Shown: positions 25,217 to 34,197 of the stretch, piece after piece
Numbering within the stretch: position 1 is the first letter of the stretch
Layout of the letters: the number at the start of each line of letters is the position of its first letter
DNA from: DSOI01 sp041394885
Lineage (GTDB): Bacteria > Acidobacteriota > Terriglobia > Bryobacterales > Bryobacteraceae
DNA length: 64,000 nucleotides
Assembly: GCA_041394885.1 (NCBI GenBank)
Contig: JAWKHI010000002.1
Coordinates: forward strand, 186,001-250,000
Direction: 5' to 3'
Made by a program: the position numbers and the translations under genes
The notes under the pieces: model-generated
What the model saw: the letters and a program-made list of their open reading frames with translations, nothing else
Told to the model about the DNA's origin: nothing
The model's database searches: none

Positions 25217-27676
25217 ATGCCCGATCGGTCCGGTGACGATAGACCCTTAGCCGTGACTAGTGATAAGTGTGTCTACTCGCCCTCGCGGCAATTCTCCGCC
25301 GCCGCACTCCTACTTGTTTTGGCCGTGCTCGCGACGCCGGCCGTCCACGCACAAACCGTCACCTACAGGACTACTTCCGATTGGGGTGCAGGTTTCAACG
25401 GCCAGATCACGGTGAAGAATGACGCCGCGGTCCCTCTACGGGCCTGGCAGGTCGATTTCGACTTCGCGCGCAAGATAGAAAACATCTGGGACGCCCGCAT
25501 CGTCGAGCGCTCGGGCAATCGCTATCGCGTCCGGTCGGCCGGATGGAACGATTCCATCGAACCCGGCCAGAGCGTCTCGTTCGGATTCACCGGCTCGCCC
25601 GGCGAGGTGAAGGAAGGTCCGGCCAACGCCGTGGTCGTCGCTGGATCGGAAGGTGCTCCCGGTGCGACGCCGGTTCCTCCGGCCCCTACCCCCGGCTCCA
25701 CCGGCGCCAATGCCATCGCCGCGATTCGCGAGACCGGCCGCTGGACCGGTGGGTTCTCCGCCACCATCACCATTACCAACCGAAGCGCCACCCAGGAAAT
25801 CCGCAGGTGGACCCTCCGTTTCCGCCTCGATGCCTCGATCGATAGCGCCTGGGGCGGAACCTATCGGCGCGACGGCGATTGGCACGAAATTTCCGCCGGC
25901 TCCGCCGTCGAAGCGATTGCCGCTGGCGGATCGGTGGTCGTCGGCTTCACCGGCTCTCCGAATCTGGAGAATGCCGCCGCCGGCTCTTGCACACTCAATG
26001 GCGGCGAATGCGCGATGACAGTCGCCAGGTTCGTCGCCGCCACCCAGCGGCCGCCCATCGCTGTTTCCGGCGATGAAGAAGGCAAACCCGTCACCCAGTG
26101 GCTTCTTTCCGGCGGCGCAACTGCGTACAAGCTGTCCAGCCCGGCCGGTGGCGCCGTGTTTCGCGCCACATCCAGCAACCCGAGTGTTGCCCGTGTTGCC
26201 GTGCATGCCGACCTTCTCACCGTCCACGCACTCCAACCCGGACGCGCTTTCGTCCGCATCGACGATCTCGCTGGCGGCGCATCCCGCGCTGTTGGGATTC
26301 GCGTCAACGGCGCCGATGGCGAGCCGCCTGGGCTTCCGCCCTACGTCGCGCTCGGTAGCGTGAGCGAAGACACCACCGCGGATCTGGGATTCTGGCGCGG
26401 CATCGAATCGGTGGAAACCAAGAACGACTCCGGAGAAACCGTCGTGCAGCCGGGACGCCGCAACAAGCGGATCGATATTCGATACATCTACCTCAACGGC
26501 GGGCCCGTGAATGGATGGGACACCTGGGGCAACGGCCCGGGCAGCCGGGCTGTCAACTATATCCGCAACAGCCGGATGCTGGGTATCGTGCCCTACTTCG
26601 TCTTCTACAACATTCCCGATGGGTCTGAGAGCTACGAGCGCGATCTCGAGCACGCGCAAAGCCTCTCTTACATGACCGCGTATTTCGCCAATCTGCGCCT
26701 GTTTCTCGATATCGTGCGGCGCGAATCGCCGGGCGACACCGTTGGCGTGATCCTGGAACCGGACTTTCTTGGCTATCTCGCGCAAAACGCCGGCCGCGCT
26801 CCTGCTGATATCCCCGCCGCCACCCGAGGCGCCTATGACTCCGGCCTCCTCGGCCCTGACGACCCCGCTTTTCCAGACAATATCCGCGGCCTCGTCGAGG
26901 CGATCAACTACTCGATCTCAAAATACGCCCCCCGCGTCGAGTTCGGATGGCAGATGAATTTGTGGGCGTCGCCCCCGGGCGGATTCACCACATCCATCCC
27001 GGGGCGCGGCATCATCCGCAAGACAGACCAGGCCGGGATCGACGCCGGGCGCCAGGCGATCGCGCTCGAAGCCGCCGCCATCACCCGCTTCTACCTCGAC
27101 GCCGGCATCGCCACCCACGGCGCGCGGTTCGTATCTATTGACAAATACGGCCTCGACGCCGGCGCTGAACCCGGCGCGGCTGCCAATCCCGCCGAGTCCA
27201 TCTGGTTCTGGAACAACGATCATTGGCTCAACTATCTCGCCTTCGTCCGCGCCATGCACGAAACGTCAGGCCTCCCCGTCGTCCTGTGGCAGCTTCCGGT
27301 GGGGCGTATCAATGGCACACGCGAGAGCAACCCCTACAGTTCAGAAGGAACCTTTCCGGATCTTCCCAACGCCCACCGCCTGTTTGAAGATTCAGCGCCC
27401 ACATTCTTTTTCGGCGACACCTTCGCCGCCGCGGAACCGCGGGCCTCCTACTTCGCCTCCAACGCCTCCGCGGACCCCGGGCTCGCCGCCGGCGAGGGCG
27501 TCATCACTTGGTCTTCTCACATCCGCGATGCCGCCCAAGCCGGTGTACGGGTGATTCTGTTCGGGGCCGGTGTCGGTGCCAGCACCTCCAGCGTTGGGGA
27601 GCCGCCGTCCGACAGCTATTGGTGGATTACAAAAGCGCAGAACTACTATAACGATCCTGCCCCGATTCAGGAATGA
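25217..27676 (+). CDS. Secreted protein with two CBM2-like modules, an Ig-like domain and a putative TIM-barrel hydrolase domain
   Basis: 819 residues. A long signal peptide ends near PAVHAQ (residue 43). Two CBM2-like modules follow: about 46-145 (SDWGAGFNGQITVKN, RAWQVDFDF, VSFGFTGSPG) and about 165-275 (GRWTGGFSATITITN, VVVGFTGSP). An Ig-like segment spans about 285-375. The C-terminal 430 residues look like an alpha/beta barrel, with an EPDFLGYL strand that recalls the GH6 EPDSL motif and a later SIDKYGLDAG; I cannot name the GH family. CBM2 modules bind cellulose or chitin. Divergent from the exopolysaccharide operon, so it may bind or cut the same glycan (inference). ATG 25217 lacks an SD; GTG 25253 is an alternative. 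Confidence 0.8.
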   Translation: MPDRSGDDRPLAVTSDKCVYSPSRQFSAAALLLVLAVLATPAVHAQTVTYRTTSDWGAGFNGQITVKNDAAVPLRAWQVDFDFARKIENIWDARIVERSGNRYRVRSAGWNDSIEPGQSVSFGFTGSPGEVKEGPANAVVVAGSEGAPGATPVPPAPTPGSTGANAIAAIRETGRWTGGFSATITITNRSATQEIRRWTLRFRLDASIDSAWGGTYRRDGDWHEISAGSAVEAIAAGGSVVVGFTGSPNLENAAAGSCTLNGGECAMTVARFVAATQRPPIAVSGDEEGKPVTQWLLSGGATAYKLSSPAGGAVFRATSSNPSVARVAVHADLLTVHALQPGRAFVRIDDLAGGASRAVGIRVNGADGEPPGLPPYVALGSVSEDTTADLGFWRGIESVETKNDSGETVVQPGRRNKRIDIRYIYLNGGPVNGWDTWGNGPGSRAVNYIRNSRMLGIVPYFVFYNIPDGSESYERDLEHAQSLSYMTAYFANLRLFLDIVRRESPGDTVGVILEPDFLGYLAQNAGRAPADIPAATRGAYDSGLLGPDDPAFPDNIRGLVEAINYSISKYAPRVEFGWQMNLWASPPGGFTTSIPGRGIIRKTDQAGIDAGRQAIALEAAAITRFYLDAGIATHGARFVSIDKYGLDAGAEPGAAANPAESIWFWNNDHWLNYLAFVRAMHETSGLPVVLWQLPVGRINGTRESNPYSSEGTFPDLPNAHRLFEDSAPTFFFGDTFAAAEPRASYFASNASADPGLAAGEGVITWSSHIRDAAQAGVRVILFGAGVGASTSSVGEPPSDSYWWITKAQNYYNDPAPIQE

Positions 27677-27801
27677 ATTCGGTTGGCGCCACCCGCCGGC
27701 TCCTCCTCCGGCGAGGGCGCCCTTGCCGTGCGCGCAGCACGGCAACCCAAGCTGTCCTCCCCAGCTCCGGTCACCCTCAACATGGCATGACGGAAGGGTC
27801 C

Positions 27802-27930
27802 ATGGAAATACTGGCTGGTACTAAAACACGTCTGGTCCGTACCCCGAGTTCAGTCCCAGATGGGCTTTATGTAATTGAAAATAGGAATGTTGTGGTCGCT
27901 GGTACTGAAAATTCCAACGTCGCTCGCTAA
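27802..27930 (+). CDS. Possible 42-residue peptide
   Basis: Open frame MEILAGTKTRLVRTPSS... to a TAA at 27928-27930, in a 250-base gap that otherwise shows nothing. GGAAGGG lies only 3 bases before the ATG; another in-frame ATG is at 27787. It is more AT-rich than its neighbours. The pair GCTGGTACT recurs at both ends of the frame. It could be noise; coding is not shown, and it overlaps the tail of the opposite gene by four bases. Confidence 0.2.
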   Translation: MEILAGTKTRLVRTPSSVPDGLYVIENRNVVVAGTENSNVAR

Positions 27931-28430
27931 CCCTGTGGACCCGCACTGTCGCCACGCCCGGCCAGCGGCTTTACCAACCCCCCGCCGCAAACGGCCACAC
28001 CCTTGTTCAGGAGCGCCGTCATGAAATTCGCGAATACGTTGTAGACCACCTGTTCGCTCACCGCATGCGGACCCGGTAACCGGAAACCCGCCGGCAATTC
28101 CTTACTGATTTGCAGTCGAATCGCGTTCGGAACCACCTGACCCCGTGCGTCGCGCTGATTGGCCACCGTGATCGGCGTCTGCAGCACCGCTGCCGTCTGG
28201 CCGTCCACGTAAAACTGACATCGCGCAAACCATCCCAGGTTCCCCGGATCCCGCGCGTCGAACAACAGTAGCGGCGCCTGCCGGCCGGTCGCTGTCGCCT
28301 CCACGACGATCGCCCGCGGCGTCTCCTGGACTTGGCAGTCCACCCCTAGCTCGCGGCAAATCTCCTGCACCGGCTCGGTCTGTAACTCGAGATACAAGAC
28401 CTTGTGCGCGCCAACTTGCATCACCTGCAT
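27927..28430 (-). CDS. Protein of unknown function, 167 residues
   Basis: No family recognised. It is cytoplasmic by composition, with no signal peptide or helix. It alternates strands and loops (HKVLYLELQTEPVQEICREL, AIVVEATATGRQAPLLLFDA, RCQFYVDGQTAAVLQTPITV) and ends in a Gly-rich tail GVAVCGGGLVKPLAGRG. GAGGG about 5 bases before the ATG supports the start. It lies 12 bases after the macro-domain gene on the same strand, so the two are probably an operon; that suggests, but does not show, a nucleotide or ADP-ribose context. Confidence 0.7.
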   Translation of the reverse strand: MQVMQVGAHKVLYLELQTEPVQEICRELGVDCQVQETPRAIVVEATATGRQAPLLLFDARDPGNLGWFARCQFYVDGQTAAVLQTPITVANQRDARGQVVPNAIRLQISKELPAGFRLPGPHAVSEQVVYNVFANFMTALLNKGVAVCGGGLVKPLAGRGDSAGPQG

Positions 28431-28442
28431 GCTGCCCTCATT

Positions 28443-29012
28443 CTATCCCGTTGCGGCCCCGGATTCGATGCTCCATTTCCTCAGCGCTCGTTCGTATGCC
28501 TCGTAGGTTGCCCCGTCGTAGAGCACGAAGATCGCGTTCACCACCGGACTCCCCGCCTCCTGCAGCGCCTCGCCCACCGCGGCAACCGCGATTTCCGCCG
28601 CCTTGTCCACCGGATAGCCGTACGCTCCCGTGCTGATCGATGGAAACGTGATGATTCGCACCCCGCGTTCGGCCGCCAGCCGCATCGCCTTCCGGTAGCA
28701 CGAAGCAAGCACTTCCTCCTGATCCACTGCCTTTTCGTGATAAACAGGACCCACCGCGTGAATCACATACTTGGCCGGCAGACTGCCCGCGGTCGTGATC
28801 ACCGCATCGCCCGGCGCACAATCCCCGATTCGAGTCCGGATCTCGGCCAACTGTTCCATGATCTTCGGTCCGCCCGCGCGATGGATCGCCCCATCCACGC
28901 CGCCTCCGCCCGCCAGCGCCGGGTTGGCCGCGTTCACGATCGCCTCGGCCAGAACCTTCGTGATATCGCCCTGCAGGAGCCGCAAGTGTTTGGGCCCTAT
29001 CGTTACGACCAT
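28443..29012 (-). CDS. Macro-domain protein (MacroD-type ADP-ribose/O-acetyl-ADP-ribose hydrolase)
   Basis: 189 residues forming a single macro domain. The opening is LRLLQGDITKVLAEAIVNAANPAL. The ADP-ribose-binding catalytic loop is NAANPALAGGGGVDGAIHRAGG (split by position 40 or so), and the second loop is FPSISTGAYGYP near 123-134. MacroD-type enzymes remove ADP-ribose from proteins and hydrolyse O-acetyl-ADP-ribose, and the Asn and GGGVD residues needed are present. AGGAGC lies 4 bases before the ATG. It is divergent from the HAD gene, with 43 bases between containing a GGTAA/TTACC inverted repeat. Confidence 0.93.
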   Translation of the reverse strand: MVVTIGPKHLRLLQGDITKVLAEAIVNAANPALAGGGGVDGAIHRAGGPKIMEQLAEIRTRIGDCAPGDAVITTAGSLPAKYVIHAVGPVYHEKAVDQEEVLASCYRKAMRLAAERGVRIITFPSISTGAYGYPVDKAAEIAVAAVGEALQEAGSPVVNAIFVLYDGATYEAYERALRKWSIESGAATG

Positions 29013-29055
29013 ATGCTCCTATCGTAGTGGTAATTGTTGTTACCGTAAAGAATGA

Positions 29056-29760
29056 ATGCGCAGACAGGGTCTTCCGTCCCCTCCCGCCGTGATCTTGTTC
29101 GATATTGACGGCACCCTCATTCGCCGTGCCGGTCCCCATCACCGCCAGGCGCTTGTCGACGCCGTTGCCAAGGTCACCGGTCTCCATGCTCCGCTCGATC
29201 ATATTCCGCTCCAAGGCATGCTGGACCGGGCCATCGTCGAGTGGATGATGCGGGACGCCGGGGCCTCCAAGGCCGCCATCGCCCGCGCCATGCCCGCCAT
29301 CGTCGACACCGCGCAGCGCCTCTACGTCCGCCGTGCTCCCTCGTCGCTGCGCTCCAAAGTGTGTCCCGGAGTACGTCCTCTTCTCACGAAACTGAAGCGC
29401 GCCGGTATTCCCATGGGCCTGGTCACCGGGAACCTCACTCGCATCGGATGGCTCAAGATGGAGCGCGCGGGAATCCGCGAACATTTCCAATTCGGCGCTT
29501 TCGCCGAACAGGCCCGCGATCGCGCTGGCCTCGTCAAAATCGCCCTCCGCCACGCCCGCCCGTTGCGCCCCGCCAACGCCGTCAGCAACACCTGGCTGAT
29601 CGGCGATCATGAAAACGACATCGCCGCCGCCCGCGCCAATGGCGTTCGCTCGGTTGCCGTCGCCACCGGTGTGTCCGCGCGCCATCAACTCGCCGCCTGC
29701 TCGCCGGACCTCCTCCTCGACGATCTTCGCGCCCTCTCGCTCGACCTGCTTCTAGTATGA
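29056..29760 (+). CDS. HAD-superfamily hydrolase (phosphoglycolate phosphatase-like)
   Basis: 234 residues. Motif I ILFDIDGTLIRR near 14-25 supplies the nucleophile Asp. A helical cap (about 30-100) follows, then motif II MGLVTGN near 125, a motif III lysine region, and motif IV WLIGDHENDIAAARANG near 190-205. This is the subfamily IA layout of phosphoglycolate phosphatase (Gph-like) and related enzymes; the true substrate cannot be read. Its stop overlaps the next ATG (ATGA), coupling it to the small lipoprotein-like gene. Confidence 0.9.
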   Translation: MRRQGLPSPPAVILFDIDGTLIRRAGPHHRQALVDAVAKVTGLHAPLDHIPLQGMLDRAIVEWMMRDAGASKAAIARAMPAIVDTAQRLYVRRAPSSLRSKVCPGVRPLLTKLKRAGIPMGLVTGNLTRIGWLKMERAGIREHFQFGAFAEQARDRAGLVKIALRHARPLRPANAVSNTWLIGDHENDIAAARANGVRSVAVATGVSARHQLAACSPDLLLDDLRALSLDLLLV

Positions 29761-30101
29761 GAATCTTTCTTTCACTCCTCGTCCTGCTCTCTGCTTGCGC
29801 CGCGCCGGACGCCCGTACGACGGCCATCGTCGGCGCCACGGCTCTTCTGCCCGGCGGCGAATCCATTGCCGATTCCGTCGCGGTCGTCAAAGGGACCCGT
29901 CTCATCCGCCTGGGCACACGCGCTGAAACGCCCATTCCCGCCGGTTCCGACAAGGTCGATGGGGCAGGGAAGTACCTGCTTGCCGATCCCGACGCCGGCG
30001 GCGAATTGCGCCAAGGCGCACGCGCCAACCTCGTCCTTGCTTCCGATCCCGCCGGTGCGCCCCCACGAACCACCATGCGTGAAGGAAAATGGCTGCAGTG
30101 A
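29757..30101 (+). CDS. Barrel-less amidohydrolase remnant with lipoprotein signal, 114 residues
   Basis: N-terminal lipobox-type signal: LSAC with Cys near residue 14. Residues 20-70 (TTAIVGATALLPGGESIADS, DKVDGAGKYLLAD) are the N-terminal half of the beta-sandwich found in metal-dependent amidohydrolases. Residues 78-114 (GGELRQGARANLVLASDPAG, TTMREGKWL) are the C-terminal half. The whole metal-binding barrel with its HxH motif, normally about 300 residues between these halves, is missing, and the two parts join in frame. It could be a deletion pseudogene or a repurposed sandwich domain. ATGA overlap with the HAD gene; its tail overlaps the next gene. Confidence 0.6.
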   Translation: MRIFLSLLVLLSACAAPDARTTAIVGATALLPGGESIADSVAVVKGTRLIRLGTRAETPIPAGSDKVDGAGKYLLADPDAGGELRQGARANLVLASDPAGAPPRTTMREGKWLQ

Positions 30102-31531
30102 GCGAAGCCCAATCGATCGCCGTCAAGCGTGCGCAAGTCGAGTTTCACAACTTCGCCTCGCTCGGCCAACCCGACGTCAGTCTGCCGGTCTACGCGGAAG
30201 AGAATCGCCGCCGCGGCGACCTCATACGGCGCAACCTCGACTTTACCGGTCCGCTCACCCCCTTTCTCGAAGTCGGCGCCAACGCCGGCCACACAGCGTA
30301 TCTGCTCGCCAACGAGTTCGACGCGGCCGGCTTTGCCCTCGACATCTCTGCCGACGCGCTCCGTCACGGAATCTTCCTCATGGACCACTGGCGCTACGCT
30401 CGCGCGCCCGTCCGGATCGGCGGCGACGCCCTCAATCTCCCCTTTCGAGACAACTCGCTGCGGTTCGTGATGACCCATCAAACCCTCAGCCAGTTCATGG
30501 ACATCGATGCCGTATTCGCGGAAATCAACCGCGTGCTGGCGCCCGGCGGCGTGTTCCTGTTCTCGGAGGAGCCCATTCGCCGCATGCTCTCTTTGCGGCT
30601 CTACCGCTGCCCCTACTACGACACCATGAAGCCCTGGGAGCGCAAGCTCTACGACTGGGGTCTGCTCGGCTTCCTCGTCAAAGACGTCATCGGCGCCCAT
30701 CAGGAAGAAAGCTTCGGCATCCGCCAGAACCACCGCATGACGCTGCCCGATTGGGCCGCCCTGATCGCCAGGCATTTCCCCGAACATCGCACCGAGATCG
30801 TCGTGCCCCAGCGCGGTTTCGCCGAGCGCTGGGTCCGATCCCTCGGACGCCGTATTGACCGTCATCGCACCGATTGGGTCCCCGCGCGTCTGCTCGGCGG
30901 CACCCTCGCCGCTTTCTGCAGAAAAGCCGGCGTGCCCCCGGACTTCCCCCCACTTGCCCGCTTCGAGGATTTCCTCCGCTGTCCCGATTGCCACGGCCCG
31001 CTCGCCCGGTCGCACGACGAAACCCTTCGCTGCGGCGCCTGCTCTTACCAAGCCCCCGATGAAGGCGGCGTCTACAACCTTCTGCGCGACGCCGATCGCA
31101 AGGAACTCTACCCCGGCGCCCGCGCCGATTTGATTGACTTCACGCAGCCCGGACACGAATCCGCCCTGCTCGACGGTTGGGGGCCCCTCGAAGGGGTCTT
31201 CGGCGCCAAGTACCGTTGGCTAAGCGGCGCTCCGGCCCGCGCGCGTTTGCAGCCGGTCCGCGAAGTCCCCCAGCGCCTCCGCATCCGCGGCCACGCCCAC
31301 GAAAAGATTCTCGAGCAGGGACAGCCCGCCCGCGTCGCCGTGAAGGTCAACGGCGCGCTCCTTGAGACGTTTCCCCTCGAGAGAAACGGTCTGTTTGTCC
31401 TCGAAACCGACGTCCCGCCCGCCGCCGAATACATCGTCGAGGTGCAGGCCTCGCCCCAATGGCAGGCCCCGCCCGACGATCGTTGGTTCACCGTGAACCT
31501 GTCGCTGCTCCGGCTGATTGACCGTCCTTGA
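30089..31531 (+). CDS. SAM-dependent methyltransferase with Trm112-like zinc ribbon and C-terminal beta-domain
   Basis: 480 residues. The methyltransferase core is near 60-165: TPFLEVGANAGHTAYLLANE is motif I, FALDISADAL the acidic strand, and LAPGGVFLFSEEP the post-motif region. A Trm112-like zinc ribbon near 290-335 has CPDC and CGAC pairs followed by GGVYNLL. The last ~110 residues are beta-rich, perhaps a jelly roll. The substrate is unknown. Two starts compete: ATG 30089 just after AAGGA, or GTG 30098 in a GTGA overlap with the upstream stop. Its end overlaps the convergent 31488-32066 gene by 44 bases. Confidence 0.85.
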   Translation: MAAVSEAQSIAVKRAQVEFHNFASLGQPDVSLPVYAEENRRRGDLIRRNLDFTGPLTPFLEVGANAGHTAYLLANEFDAAGFALDISADALRHGIFLMDHWRYARAPVRIGGDALNLPFRDNSLRFVMTHQTLSQFMDIDAVFAEINRVLAPGGVFLFSEEPIRRMLSLRLYRCPYYDTMKPWERKLYDWGLLGFLVKDVIGAHQEESFGIRQNHRMTLPDWAALIARHFPEHRTEIVVPQRGFAERWVRSLGRRIDRHRTDWVPARLLGGTLAAFCRKAGVPPDFPPLARFEDFLRCPDCHGPLARSHDETLRCGACSYQAPDEGGVYNLLRDADRKELYPGARADLIDFTQPGHESALLDGWGPLEGVFGAKYRWLSGAPARARLQPVREVPQRLRIRGHAHEKILEQGQPARVAVKVNGALLETFPLERNGLFVLETDVPPAAEYIVEVQASPQWQAPPDDRWFTVNLSLLRLIDRP

Positions 31532-32066
31532 GCTGTTCATCCAGCCATGGATGAAACACCCGCACCGCATCCCGGCGCAGGATCGTCAACTGACCCGTCG
31601 GGTCGCCGCGCTTGCCAACGCCCATCGCCACCAGCAGACGCTCTCCCGGCAGCTTCCTCACGGTGATCTTGTACTGCGGCTTGCCCGCGCCCGGCAGCGC
31701 ATGGACCTGGCTCTCGGACTCCGGAAAAAACGGATCCACCGCCCGCTCCGGTTCATACATCCGCGTCACGCTCACCAGCTTGCCCGTCGATTTTCGGAAT
31801 ACCAGCACATGCGAATGGTCATGATCGTCCGCGTCCGCCGCGATCCGATATTGCCACGATACGTAATCGGCGCCGAACTCCGCCGCCAGATGCGGCGCGC
31901 CCAGCAGCCGCTGGATTTCCTCCTGGGTCTCGTTGAGCGTGAACCATGTGAAAGCTTCCGCTTCCACCCGCGGCTCTGCAATCAGGGCCCGCGCTACGTC
32001 GCCTGCGAAAAAAAGACGGGGTGCCGCCATGAGCAGCACCCCCAGTTTTAGAGCAACGGAATTCAT
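31488..32066 (-). CDS. Secreted protein of unknown function
   Basis: 192 residues, with a signal peptide ending near PRLFFAGDVA. A segment TLNETQEEIQRLLGAPHLAA followed by YVSWQYRIAAD and VLVFRKSTGKLVSVTRMYEP resembles the BamE/SmpA helix-strand pattern, in which a helix with an LLG-P turn precedes beta strands. The similarity is weak. It starts 12 bases after the alkaline phosphatase stop on the same strand and probably shares its transcript. Confidence 0.7.
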   Translation of the reverse strand: MNSVALKLGVLLMAAPRLFFAGDVARALIAEPRVEAEAFTWFTLNETQEEIQRLLGAPHLAAEFGADYVSWQYRIAADADDHDHSHVLVFRKSTGKLVSVTRMYEPERAVDPFFPESESQVHALPGAGKPQYKITVRKLPGERLLVAMGVGKRGDPTGQLTILRRDAVRVFHPWLDEQLKDGQSAGAATGSR

Positions 32067-32077
32067 CAGGCTGACAC

Positions 32078-34087
32078 TTACTTACCGACCGACTTGGGGA
32101 ACTGATCGCCTTTCACCAGCGAATCCAGCGCCTTGTCGATCTCGGTGGTATCGGTCGACACCGCCGCCGCCATCTTGAAAAAGATGTCGGACTGATCCAG
32201 GTATCCGGTAAACAGCAGCGCCCCCGGACCCTCCGCCGTCACCGGCACGCTTGACCCCGTATGGTCTCCCGTCCGGAATCCCACCGACAACCGACGCAGT
32301 CCCGGGCCCGAATTGTTCGGATACCCGTTGCTCGGATGCATCGTGTAGGCCGGGCTCCCGAAGTACGTCGAGTAGGTGCTCGACGCCGGGTCGGAGCTCG
32401 AACTTGCCGCTGCGAACGTCCCCGGCATGCCCGTCGCGCCGCCGTTGTTGGACGAGCCCGTGCTGCTGTTGACGAACGGAAGTCCCGCGCGCGCGTTGGC
32501 GTAGGAGTCGCCCCACACCGTGAAATCCTGATCGCCGCGCGGTGTCTTCACGCTGATTTTCTCGCTCTTGTTGCGATCGAAGTATTCGCTGTCGGGCGTA
32601 TTGTTCACGCCGATGATCGACATCGACTGGTCATGGTCGGCCGTCACCACGATCAATGTGTCTTTCACCGGGCGCTGCGCCGCCCACGCCCGCGCCACGC
32701 CGATCGACTTGTCCATTTCGATCGTGTCCCAGATCGTGCCCACCGCCTGATTGGGGTGCGACTGCTTATCGATCGAAGCCGCCTCCACCATCAGAATGAA
32801 CGGCACCTGCCCGAAGCTGGCCGAAAGAACTTCGATCGCTTTCTGCGTCATCAGGTCGAGCATCGGCTGATCGGTGAACGCGCCCAGATTCGCCGCCGGT
32901 TCCGAAGCCGGCCGTTGCAGCCCCAGTTTGTCATAAGCCACGTCCATGTTGGCGTCGCTCGCCGTCCGGATCCCATCGCTGGCCGGACGCGGCGTCCCGC
33001 TCTTGAACAACCCGATGGTCGGCTGCCCGAACCCGATCGCTTTCAACTCCGTCGCGTTGGTGACGTAGCGATATCCCTTCGCCCGCAGTTCCGCGATCAG
33101 ATCCCGCCCGTCGGTCCGGCCCGCCGCCAGAAAGGGATCGGCGCCGCCGCCCAGAATCACGTCGAATGCCGGACGCCCGTCGAGCATCGGATTCTCCACA
33201 TACTGACGCGCGATTTCGAGCCGCATCTGGCGATACGGAACATACGCGCCCTGCACTGCCGGCGTCGCGTCGGTGATTGCCGCCGTGCTTACGATGCCGG
33301 TCCGGTAGCCCGCGCGGCGCTTCAGGTACTGCCACAGATTTTCCACTCTCGGATTGTCCGACATCGCCGCGTTGTTGGCCGCGTTCTGCTGGCCGTTGAA
33401 CCGCCACCGGCAGTCGGTGCCGTCGGTGAAGCTGTTCACCGCGTTCAGGAAGCTCTTATTGCCGCTCGCCCAGGCCGTTCCAGTGTTGGCCGAATCCGGC
33501 ACGATCGAGTCCGTGCCATACGTCATCGACATGCCGCTCACCGGCATCTTGTCCATCTCGAGCAGGTTGTCGAAGAAGCCGTCCCGGAACGAATTCTTGC
33601 CGCTGGCGTCCACGATCGACCGCGATACCAGCCGCGCCGCGTCCCGATACGCCGTGCCCATCGCATCGCCGATGAATAGAATGAGATTCCGGCGTTGCGG
33701 GTTCGTGAACGGCCGCACCAGAATGTCCCGCGAATCGGTCACCGTCGTCCCGCCCGCCGATAGCGAAACTTCCAGTTTCACCGTGCCCGTGGTCTCGAAT
33801 GACTGCAAATTGGCCCGCAAAACGTAGTCCGAGGAGGTGTCGCAATCGAGCTCCGTTTTCACTGGCGCTGAAAATTTCGAGGTTAGATCCGCGCTCCCAG
33901 CCGTTACTTTCAGTCCGCTCACCGCGGTGGCGTTGCGGACTTCCAGAACCAGATCCACCAACTGGCCTTGTAACAATCGGGTCCGCTCGGGCAAAAGGAT
34001 GCGGACGCTAGGGGCGCCTTGCGCGAAGGCGTACAGGCAGCATGACAGAGCAAGCAGGCTTGCGCGCAGCACACGTTTAAATGTCAC
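32078..34087 (-). CDS. Secreted alkaline phosphatase (PhoA superfamily)
   Basis: 669 residues. A signal peptide ends near LYAFAQG. An N-terminal Ig-like domain (about 25-125: VRILLPERTRLLQGQLVDLV) precedes the phosphatase core. LILFIGDAMG near 140 supplies the first metal ligand. The phosphoserine nucleophile is in PDSANTGTAW, VVTADHDQS carries metal ligands, and TGDHTGSSVPVTAEGPG the last His. It releases phosphate from monoesters outside the cytoplasm. GTG 34087 has GGGAG about 6 bases upstream, and that SD lies in a hairpin. At 669 residues it is longer than E. coli PhoA (471) because of the added domain and inserts. Confidence 0.95.
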   Translation of the reverse strand: MTFKRVLRASLLALSCCLYAFAQGAPSVRILLPERTRLLQGQLVDLVLEVRNATAVSGLKVTAGSADLTSKFSAPVKTELDCDTSSDYVLRANLQSFETTGTVKLEVSLSAGGTTVTDSRDILVRPFTNPQRRNLILFIGDAMGTAYRDAARLVSRSIVDASGKNSFRDGFFDNLLEMDKMPVSGMSMTYGTDSIVPDSANTGTAWASGNKSFLNAVNSFTDGTDCRWRFNGQQNAANNAAMSDNPRVENLWQYLKRRAGYRTGIVSTAAITDATPAVQGAYVPYRQMRLEIARQYVENPMLDGRPAFDVILGGGADPFLAAGRTDGRDLIAELRAKGYRYVTNATELKAIGFGQPTIGLFKSGTPRPASDGIRTASDANMDVAYDKLGLQRPASEPAANLGAFTDQPMLDLMTQKAIEVLSASFGQVPFILMVEAASIDKQSHPNQAVGTIWDTIEMDKSIGVARAWAAQRPVKDTLIVVTADHDQSMSIIGVNNTPDSEYFDRNKSEKISVKTPRGDQDFTVWGDSYANARAGLPFVNSSTGSSNNGGATGMPGTFAAASSSSDPASSTYSTYFGSPAYTMHPSNGYPNNSGPGLRRLSVGFRTGDHTGSSVPVTAEGPGALLFTGYLDQSDIFFKMAAAVSTDTTEIDKALDSLVKGDQFPKSVGK

Positions 34088-34094
34088 TGAATTC

Positions 34095-34119
34095 TCCCAA
34101 TCGAAATGTAAAATTGGGA
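34095..34119 (-). promoter_or_regulatory. Hairpin covering the Shine-Dalgarno of the alkaline phosphatase gene
   Basis: TCCCAAT at 34095-34101 and ATTGGGA at 34113-34119 form a perfect 7-base stem with an 11-base loop. On the mRNA (minus strand) the 3' arm contains GGGA of the GGGAG SD. It could block ribosome access, or as DNA could be an operator. Confidence 0.4.
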
Positions 34120-34197
34120 CCTTCGATCGGTCCAGTGCCGATATTAGTAAGTGAGCTGTCTATGTATGACGAATTTTTCGTGAAATCTCGGTTACAC

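Noticed and set aside
32261..33679. 472-codon plus-strand frame opposite alkaline phosphatase
   Set aside because: Arg/His-rich shadow frame; the minus strand carries all phosphatase motifs and a signal peptide.
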